The notes below the pieces were generated by a model, which was not told the origin of the DNA, did no database searches, and worked only from the letters and a program-made list of their open reading frames with translations. The position numbers and the translations under genes are program-made. A DNA stretch of 17,123 bases from Mycoemilia scoparia (lineage: Eukaryota > Kickxellomycota > Kickxellomycetes > Kickxellales > Kickxellaceae), in NCBI GenBank assembly GCA_027575805.1, contig JANBPU010000316.1, forward strand, positions 1-17,123, written 5' to 3'. Within the stretch, counting starts at the first letter, position 1. Each line of letters begins with the position of its first letter. Of the stretch, positions 8,560 through 17,123 are shown piece by piece.

Positions 8560-11500
8560 TTATCTGTCGCTGTTAAATTCCATGGCCGAAATTGTAGTGG
8601 CTGTATTTGTACCAGAATGAGGCGAAGATAGCCCTACATTATGATGGTTGTAATTCTGGTGAGTCTTCAATCCATGTGGATCACCAACTGATGAAGCCAT
8701 TACAACTGATGCAGTCCTAGACTCCAAGTCATTCCTACCGGCACTATGTTCGTTGGCAACAATAATATTGTTTGGGGAAGACAATTCAATCACTGCCGAA
8801 TATTTGATACAAGCATATTCCAACACATCAACTGCCGTGTACAAAACCAATGATTCCAAGATTTCGGGCCGATCGGTTCTGATCTTTTGGTACAGAGATG
8901 TGAAAAGTGTAATAATAGGCAACTCCAAATCAATTTCGCCAACACCGGTATTGATGGCACTCAGCCTTTCGGCCGTACCATTTACATTGCTGGTATGCAG
9001 TCCTGCGGTGGATGCTGACTCTACAGACCGAACTGCCCCCCCTGTTGATGCCGAAGACAATGCAATCCTGAGCAATGCTGGGATATCAGTCATGGATGCG
9101 GTTGTATTTGAAACTGCAGCCAATGTGGCCTTATCCAAGCAGGTCTTGGCCTCTGCCAGCACCAACGACTTCCGGGTGCATTGCAGAATGATTGTATGCT
9201 TGTTCTTGGGTGTTGGTTGCTGAGCAATCGACCATATCAGGTTGTATTTGGAGTACTTGAAATGGTAACGGAATCGACCACGGTCTGATACCAATTGAAC
9301 CATTGGGACTGTATCTAGCTCGTTGGCAATATATCGGCAATGGAATGGGAATGCGTCTGGATGGGGACATGTAATTGCCCAAAGTGCGCCATATCGCATT
9401 GCTCGTGATTCGGACAGTCTTCTGCGATCTGGATACATGGCATGCCCAAATGTTCCTGAATTGTCTCCAATACTGTTTGAACTGTTGGACGAGTAGGTTG
9501 AATTGAATGAAGCAGCAGACCGATTATGTGGAATTGGCATTCTTCTATTATTGCTGCTACCATTAAGCTCGTTGCCTCCGCTACCCCTGCTACTGCTCCT
9601 TGTAGTGTTGGTATTGCTGCCATCCTCATTGATATACTGATTTCCATACATCTGGCCACCACTGTTAGGCCAGTATTCTGACATGTTGAAAGTATTGTTG
9701 TAATTGGCAAGTGGGGGCGGTGGTGATCTTTGCGGCGGATCCAAGGCAAACTCACCTCCATCATGGAATGTCGTATACCAGTGGGTCTGAGAATGGCTGA
9801 CTCTACGATACGCCAAGGCCAGAGTATCGGCTTCAACTATATCCATGACATTGTGATAGTACTGGTTGGGGGTCAATACAAACACAACTGCTCCCTTGCG
9901 CTTTTTGTCAGCTTGGCGCAGCATTCTGCTTTCACGGCTCAGGTTGGAGATGCTGGCGGAAATCAACGCGTTGCTCAGCTTAGATAGCGATGCCAGGCTG
10001 CTGTTGCTATAGCTGGTGGCCAGCAGCTTGACCTTGGCGGGGTTTTTCAGAACCGAAAGCTGACGGGGATTAGAGCTGTTGGCTGTAGCAACCGCACTGA
10101 CTGTGCTACTAGTACTGGCACTGGATCTGGCCTCAGTTTGGACAGAATTGGTAGATGAAGACCGGCTGTAGTGGTGGGCATTGCTGTTGTTGCTGCTGCT
10201 GCTTCTAGCGCTGGTGTGTGTAGCGGTGCTATGGTTCTGGGTATGAATTCGTTCCTGGCTGCTAATGGTTGTCGCTCGACTGCTTACACACGTATGCTCT
10301 CCACTGTTGCTGCTGTTACTGCTGTTGCCGTCACTGTTAATAGGAGGGCTGCTAGTATTGCTCCTGATACTACTGCTGTTTTCTGCAACAGAATGTGCTC
10401 TGACGTTATTTCTGTCGTTGTTGTTGTTGTTGTTGCGTGAACCACCAATACGTGTTGATTTGCCTCTAAGGTTTGTTACAAGGTTGTTTGTAACATCGGG
10501 TCCTGATTCTAACCCACTTCTAGCGGCAGGAGAAGCAATACTCCCACTATCGTTACTACCACTCTCTAATCTACTGCCATTGGGTGTTGCTCTATGAGCT
10601 TCTCCATTTTCAATAGAACGGTCATGACAGTACAGGCTTGATACACGTTGGAATGAAGGATCTGCTGGATGAACTACATTTCTGGAATCGTTTGTTACAA
10701 TAGCATCTCTGCTACTGTCATTTTTTCTCACGCCTTTGCGACACTCTAGGGCAGAGTTGATAGTACGATCTTCTCTAAACACAATATCTTGTCTGCGCGA
10801 ACATCTCCTGGTATTTGGTACCTCGCTAGTAGATTCTGAGTGGCTTGATGATGTTGATGTTCCAGACTTGTGGTGGTGGCGGTGATGGTCCCTATAGCGG
10901 TCTGCAGCAATCCTGGTGTCTTTAGGTGCTGCTGTACGGCGGGAATATTTGGGCCGTATGTTCAATCTATCACTTTCTGCAGAAATAACTGTCGTGCTAG
11001 TATTACCTGTCTCAGTAGAAGCTGGCGAGGAGGATGAATACGACCTTGCTGGAGATTCGGTTTCTGGCGTGATTTCATCGGATACATAGGATTCTGAAGA
11101 TACAGATACAGAATGTGGCGATTCTATTGATGACTGGGCCGCTGTTGAACTCTCGCTACCTGCTGACCGGCCCATATCAGGCGTGCTAGCACTGTTTCTG
11201 TGCCCACTACTGGCGTTATTATTGCCCTTCGCCTCGTTCACCGATATACCATGCGGAATGAGTGACAGCGAATCCCAACTATTATCGATAGCCATGAATG
11301 CAGAGCCTTGCCTGACATCTGGTGACGAGGAGACCTTAGTAATAGGGGGTAGCTCTGGCAATACAGAGCTCTGTCCTAGGGATTTCGCACCAATTCTGGT
11401 GTTGGCATTACTTCTGCTGGTACCACTGTTAATGGTACCCATATGTGTGGCTTTCCTGCGTCCTTTATCCTTTTCCCGTCTATTATGTTCAAACTTGGAG

Positions 11501-12124
11501 CTCAAGCTAGCAGCAACTGAGGACATGATATTTTCCCTGCCAATGTAGAATCCCCCTTCTCGTTTGGCTGAATTGAGCTCCCGCTCGCCCGTTCCGGATG
11601 TCGCCGCTGACAATTCTGAGGAAGGCTGTGGGCCATGCCTGTCAGAATATTGCGTGGAGGCTGCACCAGTTGCTCGAACTTGGGCGGAGAGGACTGACTT
11701 TAAAAAGGCAGAGGGTTTGGGATTTGGGGTTGATGGGCCATGCAGGGCAGAGGCATTGTTGTTGCTAGAACTATTGGCAGGTGGGCTATGACTCTTGTTT
11801 CCCTTTGAGAACCATTTGTTAGGTGTCATTATTCGCTATTATACACGGAACAATAATAGAGGTAAATTGAGATATGGTTGATTGAATAGTTTACAGAGAG
11901 AGAGAGAGGGAAAGTAAAAAAAGAGAGGAAATAGTAACAAGGCTTGATGGACCATAGAAAAACGACAAAAGTGGGAGGAATAAGCAATATATAAACGGGC
12001 TTAAACAGCCAGGAATACTTACATTTGCGATTGATGATGTTTGAATGGAGAGCTTTTTTAATCCGTGGCGCCCATCGTCATCACAGGCATCTTGCTTACT
12101 AGGGAGGTGGTGGTGGTGGTGCAT
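8560..12124 (-). CDS. Large Ser/Asn-rich protein of unknown function with two ordered C-terminal blocks
   Basis: I do not recognise the family. The main exon (11835-8560) is open for 1089 codons from the ATG at 11829 (MTPNKWFSKG). An upstream exon 12124-12023 (donor GTAAGT, acceptor AATAG, 187-nt intron) joins in phase and would extend it to 1125 residues starting MHHHHHLPSK; which start is used is uncertain. In MTPNK numbering, residues 1-590 are Ser/Asn/Thr/Arg-rich low complexity, apparently disordered, with poly-Asn and His runs. At 639-697 an ordered block begins KKRKGAVVFVLTPNQYY and contains THWYTTFHDGGEFALDPP; 700-798 is an Asn/Ser-rich insert; at 799-904 a second block includes RYGALWAITCPHPDAFPFHC and FRYHFKYSKYNLIW; a helical block at 961-1025 contains ITLFTSLYQKIRTDRPEIL. 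The strand-rich blocks faintly recall Tubby/LURP-like beta-barrels, a guess only. No membrane segment or catalytic motif is visible. Confidence 0.8.
10417..10435. repeat. (GTT)6 repeat coding for poly-Asn
   Basis: On the minus strand six AAC codons give NNNNNN within the low-complexity half of the large protein (flanking residues GSR and DRNN). Confidence 0.92.
11836..12022 (-). other. Intron near the 5' end of the large Ser/Asn-rich gene
   Basis: Donor GTAAGTATT at 12022 and acceptor AATAG ending at 11836 give 187 nt. The upstream reading frame joins phase 0 to phase 0 (Ile-Ala-Asn, then Arg-Ile-Met-Thr-Pro). A CT dinucleotide tract (AG on the plus strand, 11895-11908) supplies a pyrimidine-rich stretch. 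If translation starts at 11829, this intron lies in the 5' untranslated region. Confidence 0.6.
12106..12121. repeat. (GGT)5 repeat coding for poly-His in the candidate first exon
   Basis: Read on the minus strand as CAC codons directly after the ATG at 12124, giving Met followed by five His if that start is used. Confidence 0.85.
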
Positions 12125-15036
12125 TTTGATGGGAATTCTATTGCGATGTGATGGAGACTGCTCAGCCAATTGCTTCTAAGTGTGGTACTCTTCTTGATGC
12201 GGGTGTACAGCGTAGCAGTAGTACCTTTAAACTCTCGGCAAAAAATGATGCTAAAAATCGAACCTTTTTGGGCTGGTATGAACTCCTGGGGGCAATCCGC
12301 AAAGAATGAAGCTGCAATCAAAACTCAAGCGGTGGTATTGATGGGGAGCTAAAGCAGAGGAGCCCTGATTGATTGATATCTATGAGCGCTCAACGATGCG
12401 ATGATCTAAAATCAGTGGCCCACGTTCAGGTTTTCTTTGGCTGTGCTAAAGTAATGCTCTTGGCCAAAGTAAGCGGGCTCTAGGATTTTATGCGACTCCT
12501 GTACCAGGCTTCCCTCTTGGTATTTCAGATGATGAGCGTGTGTGTGTGCGACTTGATACAATGGCTTTGCGCCTTGATTTACAAATCTTTTCTTTGATGA
12601 CTCCTGCTACTTGCTTTGACAAATCTATTTGGAAATGGGGGATATCCACTAGTTGAGCCCTGTTTGGTATTAAGGGGAGTTCAAGGTTGCCGATATATAA
12701 CAAGTTAAAGGTGTGGCAGAAAGAATGTGTGTATGATAATCAAAGTTAAGGAAAAACGTTATAAACGAATGTACAGGGATGAGGAATTTGATCTCAGATG
12801 CTGTGACAAAGCCACGTATTACACACACTCGTATAGCTATGCGGAAGATGGACAATTCTGGGTCTAGGGGATCCCAAGTTATGTCCGAGGTGTAAATTAC
12901 TTTTATATATATGATGCTATTGCAACGGTTTTCTGGATTTTGCTTACAATAGTCTAAACTCAAAGCACAAACGCCGGATGCTTGGCACTTAAGTCTGTCG
13001 GTACGAAAGCTGGGGGATCCAAATGAGAGGTAGCAAATAACTGATCGATTTGGATGGGTGGCAATGCGAAACCCTTTTATGTTTTTCTGCTATTATCCAA
13101 CAACTCTCTCGCCCAATACACGCACACACCAGATGCTTTGAAACAATACTGTGGAGAAAGTTTCTAGGCTGGTATTTTTCCTAACGTTTATCTCCCCGCC
13201 AGTGTGCTTCTATGTCGCACGGGCTCTTTTTCCGCCGCCATGCTACAGACCCCTGCGATCTATTGTTTACAAACAACGCAGTCTTATGCGTTCCTTAGTC
13301 GAAACAGCCCACGGAATTGTGCACACGGCAATAATCTCACTGGGATTCACGTCTTCTTATTGTTTGTCCGCCGCAACGGGATTCCTTTTACATTTTGGTT
13401 CTGCCAAACATCGCCTTTGTTGTCATACTCTTGGCGCTGCCTTCTACCACTGGCCTGATGACATGGCATCAATGATGATGGCTTCGAGGCTTCCATGCAT
13501 TACAAGCTGAGGACCACGTATGGTGTCATTGGCCGATTCTCATGACCCTGGCTCAATAGTCCATGCACTAGGTTCCAAAATTAGGCGTTTACGCATCCCT
13601 GTACATGTGTCTGTGCATCTCTCCCCAAAGCCTTCTCAGGAAACATCTGTCCATTCCTCCATTTGTACTCCTATAGTGTAAGCGGCAGCCACACCCGGCG
13701 TATGTCTCCGTGAGTATCTAAACTGTTCAAAGTTACCTTGTGAGCATCATTGCCGATTTACTGTGATATGCCGCTCCCTTGAAAATTCAGATCTTGACTC
13801 CTCTTTAAATGATATCTTGCCACGAAGTTCCTTGCTTTAGCATGCATTTCGACATAACCTATAGTGATACTAGAGGATTGTGGCTCCTCTCAAGCCACAC
13901 GCTCATGCATCTTTCTGTAGGCTGTATCTAGCTAATAATATCGCCCAGATCCAACTCCACATATCATTTCGTTCCAACCTCCTTGATTTTTCTTGCTGAT
14001 GGTGGAGGAAGAGTAGATAGGATCGCAATAGTTTTTTCTTTCATGGTCTGATTTTCTAGAAGAGCGCTTATCACCACTGAGCCAAGCAGGACCCAATTCC
14101 GCAACATCTTGGCCAGTCTGTCCTGAATTTTCTTATACACAAACGCACACACACCTGCATATTGCCCACCTAATATATAAAGTTACTCACGACTGTCCCA
14201 CCACCTCAACAAAATCTAAAGTGGCACATTTTCCTCTAGAAATTCATTTTTACCAGTATTTCCGCAGCAGCAATCACCACACTATGATTAATAATAACAC
14301 TACTTCCAACATCATAGTTGTCAACAACAAACATTCTTTGTGTTTACTAAAAATTGCGATATTTTAACTCCTCTCACATCACAGAATACGTTTGGGGGAG
14401 TGTGTGTCCCAGAATGCAATGTGACCTGGATTCTCAATTCCATCTGCTATTCAATGTCCTTAACTCCATAATTATGACCACGCCTATACACTATTGGCAC
14501 CTAAGCTGCAATGCAGCCAAATGCTTCGTATCCCAATAATGGCGTTAGAGGGACAGTAATGCACAAACAAGTCGTTGTAGCTTTCAATCCTTTTGCCCAC
14601 GTGGATGTATGTGTATATGTGCCAAAGTCGATAAAGCCACAGCCTTGTTAAAGACAGTTTATACTTTAAACTACATCACTCATGTCATCAACTTTATATT
14701 GTCTGCATCGATCTTTGCAACTAAAAAACATATGTGACGATGTAGACACGACAATATGTCAGTCTTGCATGAAAAAGCTTAGTATCCAACAACAGCAGCT
14801 GCCAATACTAGCACTACCAATGTTGTGTTCTAACCATGGACCCGCATTCTAACAATGGTAAACTTACGCCAACATACGTATGTGCCTGGATGTTTGTTAA
14901 ACCTCTAATCTATGGGAATAAATGAACCATGAATCCTGCGATTTTCCGTGCATTGCATCATATTCATTGTTAATAGACCCCTCCCAATCGATTAAACTAA
15001 ATCGGTGGAAACTTTATGCTAATTATATTATGTGGC

Positions 15037-15054
15037 AAAAAGGCAAGCCTTTTT
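15037..15054. repeat. Perfect 8-bp hairpin AAAAAGGC/GCCTTTTT
   Basis: Two 8-nt arms separated by only AA, followed at once by a TATATAT run. It resembles an intrinsic terminator in shape, but such signals are not used by nuclear RNA polymerase II, so I call it only an inverted repeat. Confidence 0.6.
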
Positions 15055-15579
15055 ATATATTAAAGTGCAATTCTTCATGTAGATAATTTTGCTATAAGGC
15101 ACTCATTAATCCCATTTGGATATACCCCAAAAGGATCGTCAGTAAGTTGTATTATTGATTCGAGATGTAGGTTACAACGGTGGCTGCAGTTCAGGAAAAT
15201 AACAATTGAATAGGAAAGCAGTTGCCGCTTGATGTTTACCAATTAGAAGTCTTGTTCACAAGAGTTACAAGAAGAGAGAGAAAAGTTCCACTAACGAGTT
15301 TTTGGGATATTTCATCATATCCGATTTATCTGGGCTTCAAGCTTAATCTGGAATATTGATGGCCAACTTGCTTTGAATCGCAATTCACAGGGACAAGTAC
15401 TTACTCCCGCACTCCGCCTCTCCTATTAGGTAGGTCCTAGTATGAGCTATTTCTGATCGTTTGGTTTGAGTTATACTCCATCGATATTGTGATATTTTAC
15501 TAGTGTGGTGATCGAATATATGGCACAGGAATGGGACCTCAAGGTTTGACCAAGTCAGACTACTGCATATGAGTTATTA

Positions 15580-15658
15580 TTTTTGAAGTGTGCCTATTTG
15601 ATAATATACAATGACTGCCCAAAATAATTGTTGGTTACCAAAAGATACCCTTCAAAAA
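15580..15658 (-). mobile_element. MITE-like element, copy B (79 bp, shortened)
   Basis: Ends TTTTTGAAG (15580-15588) and CTTCAAAAA (15650-15658) are exact inverted repeats. Read on the minus strand the first 22 nt match copy A except at two positions (TTTTTGAAGGGT, two differing bases, CTTTTGGT). The interior is shorter and more diverged than in copies A and C. TA precedes the left end (15578-15579) while TC follows the right end, compatible with a decayed TA duplication. Confidence 0.65.
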
Positions 15659-15730
15659 TCATGATCCATATGCATTTCCTGAGGATTGGTTTGTGTCTAA
15701 GGTTGTATGAACTCTGGCTTTAAGTTTATC

Positions 15731-15762
15731 TTGGTAAAAGCCACCCAAACTTTTTTTACCAA
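15731..15762. repeat. Perfect 9-bp inverted repeat TTGGTAAAA/TTTTACCAA
   Basis: Arms at 15731-15739 and 15754-15762 with a 14-nt spacer. It lies between MITE-like copy B and a further hairpin at 15795-15816, so it may be part of a nest of small inverted-repeat sequences. Confidence 0.55.
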
Positions 15763-15794
15763 TTCAATACGTGGTAGGTTTCATATTTGTAAGT

Positions 15795-15816
15795 CTTACC
15801 CAAATCCACGGGTAAG
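15795..15816. repeat. Perfect 7-bp inverted repeat CTTACCC/GGGTAAG
   Basis: Arms at 15795-15801 and 15810-15816 with an 8-nt spacer. Its TTACC core resembles the arm of the neighbouring hairpin at 15731-15762. Confidence 0.5.
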
Positions 15817-16529
15817 AGCCTAAGGAAACTCACCATAACCAAGAATGACTGGTCTACTATTGATAACCCAAGACACTGGTACGTGCCTGTGTTTTGGGCT
15901 TGTTGTTACCACCACTACTTGCGCTATTACTTGAAGCATAACCCATAAGCTAATTATGCAACCATCTTTAGGACACAGCATTCCGCCTTTATTTTCACAT
16001 CGCCACCACTCTGAATACAACTCCAAAGGATCATGAAACCAAGATTTCAAACTAATCAAAATCCTTAAACTACTCTAATTCTCAGGGCAGCACAGAAAAG
16101 ACTCATTTTGAATTAGACGTTATCTTTCATAACATTTTATAGTTTTGATTTAAAATTAAGCCTGGAACTTTGTTGGCTAGTATGTGCGATTGATGTGGCT
16201 TTTAAATCGGTCAATATTCCTAAATGTATGTTGAAATTCTAGCTTGTTTAAAGTTAAAAAACAGTACAGTTTTTTAAAGATGAAGCGTCATCTATTTACA
16301 CTAGTACTTGTTTACAGCCAATCTATAATTTATCTTTACAATTAGTAGATCAAGTCCACAGATTTACTTTGATATGTTGGTAGTGAGTATCAGGCAAAAG
16401 ATTATATAAAAACCCACCATTACGTATACTTAGTTACATATTAATAAATAGATCGATAAATAGTGGGATATTTACTAGAAACACAAACATTTGGTTGAAC
16501 TGTGGTAATTGCCTGTATATAGGAGATAA

Positions 16530-16624
16530 TTTTTGAAGGGTGAATTTTTACTAGCAAAACTGGACACTCATTTGGTTATGATTGCGCCTATGATCTTTGA
16601 CCACCAAAAGACACTCTTCAAAAA
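16530..16624 (-). mobile_element. MITE-like element, copy C (95 bp)
   Basis: Terminal repeats TTTTTGAAGGGTG (16530-16542) and CACTCTTCAAAAA (16612-16624) pair with one mismatch. The reverse complement aligns end to end with copy A at the same length of 95 bp and needs one single-base gap: TTTTTGAAG, CTTTTGGTGGTC, ATAGG..GCAA, CCAAAT, TAGTAAA and TCACCCTTCAAAA are shared. No clear TA duplication flanks this copy. It is non-coding and presumed non-autonomous. Confidence 0.72.
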
Positions 16625-17123
16625 ACATCACTCTTGTATTTAGAAATTCACATTTCTGCCTGTGCAGTGCGGCGCAGGCTCATAAAATTGATATTGGAGG
16701 TTGGAACGAACCTCAAAGTAGTTCGATGATCATTGCTATTCATAGTGATTCCTTACTATATGTTTATATTTAAATCTAATAATTTACTGAATTTGGGTTG
16801 GTATTTGTGAGTTCAATATTCTTGACAGCCAATTTAGTGGATCGCTCTGACTGCGATAAAGAAAACTGATATCAAACAGTTCTTTTTGGTTGACTTGCTA
16901 TGCAAAAATATAAATGCCAGGAGTCACCAAGCCGGCTCTTGTGTATCATTCTATGTGTATGAGCAAGAGACCCAGGATACCACTTGGCATTGTTATTTAC
17001 TACATTGCTTTGGTGACATGGCTTGTGATTCAAATAGAAAACTAATCAAGTTGAAATAAAAGCATTTTGAGTGTGGTATGGCGGCTTCAAATACCACCAA
17101 CATAGTCATCCAATGTCAAATTA

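Larger units (their letters stand above)
12125..17123. other. 5-kb region upstream of the large gene, no gene supported
   Basis: The first few hundred bases should hold the promoter and leader of the large gene; no clear TATA or other element stands out. Reading frames at 12488-12963, 13151-13510 and 14354-14539 start at non-ATG codons and show no family resemblance. One frame at 15833-16051 on the minus strand ends at a GTGAGT donor-like site and begins after a TTAG acceptor-like site, but I found no partner exon. The region holds MITE-like copies B and C and several perfect hairpins (15037-15054, 15731-15762, 15795-15816). It may be repeat-derived DNA or contain an untracked non-coding transcript. 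Confidence 0.55.

Noticed and set aside
8753..9223. Plus-strand reading frame of 156 codons opposite the large gene
   Set aside because: Antisense shadow of the conserved C-terminal part of the minus-strand gene; no independent support.
12058..12321. Minus-strand frame of 87 codons overlapping the candidate first exon
   Set aside because: It starts at TTG, ends inside the candidate exon, and does not join the downstream coding frame.
12488..12963. Overlapping minus-strand frames upstream of the large gene as additional 5' exons
   Set aside because: No ATG start at their ends, no family resemblance, and no donor site joining them in phase to the candidate first exon.
13151..13510. Plus-strand reading frames of 119 and 84 codons overlapping each other
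   Set aside because: Both begin at GTG rather than ATG, overlap in different frames and have chance-like composition.
15037..15054. Terminator-like hairpin followed by T-rich sequence
   Set aside because: The shape resembles a bacterial intrinsic terminator, but the window is nuclear eukaryotic DNA with spliceosomal introns, where such signals do not end mRNA transcription.
15833..16051. Possible internal exon on the minus strand ending at GTGAGT
   Set aside because: The frame is open and flanked by acceptor- and donor-like sites, but no neighbouring exon in compatible phase was found and the translation resembles no known family.
16656..16716. tRNA-Met-like fragment (CTCATAA anticodon-loop-like sequence followed by GAGGTT/AACCTC hairpin)
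   Set aside because: The D arm is not formed, the T-loop lacks the TTCRA core, and the acceptor ends do not pair. At most a degenerate tRNA-derived relic; chance is more likely.

Overview
The window looks like nuclear DNA of a fungus. The protein-coding genes have short spliceosomal introns with GT...AG ends (89-187 nt, plus one of 825 nt), Asn/Ser-rich low-complexity tracts encoded by trinucleotide repeats, and many microsatellites. The best-conserved gene, a CCDC124/Lso2 homologue, has the fungal-type Trp-Ser-Lys-Gly-Ala-Lys block. A zygomycete or other early-diverging lineage would fit, but nothing seen here fixes the species, so lineage is an inference.

Layout: three genes, all on the minus strand. 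In their direction of transcription these are (i) a large protein of 1089 to 1125 residues (12124/11829 down to 8560), mostly Ser/Asn low complexity with two ordered C-terminal blocks of no recognised family; (ii) a single-pass membrane RING-H2 ubiquitin-ligase-like protein of 521 residues (4772 to 2382), rebuilt from two exons whose junction lies inside the membrane helix; (iii) a four-exon CCDC124/Lso2 ribosome-associated protein of 267 residues (1832 to 708). Every splice junction was chosen by reading frame plus GT/AG sites. I see no functional link among the three beyond shared orientation.

Non-coding DNA: 4773-8559 (about 3.8 kb between the RING gene 5' end and the large gene 3' end) and 12125-17123 (about 5 kb upstream of the large gene) hold no protein gene I can support. 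They carry dinucleotide repeats, short perfect hairpins and, at the two ends of the window, three copies of a small non-autonomous terminal-inverted-repeat element (a MITE-like family of 79-95 bp, termini TTTTTGAAGGGTG). A fourth, different 121-bp inverted-repeat element at 139-259 shares a 13-bp core with one of them. This element family is the least conventional signal in the window. No rRNA, convincing tRNA, CRISPR array or virus-like gene was seen.
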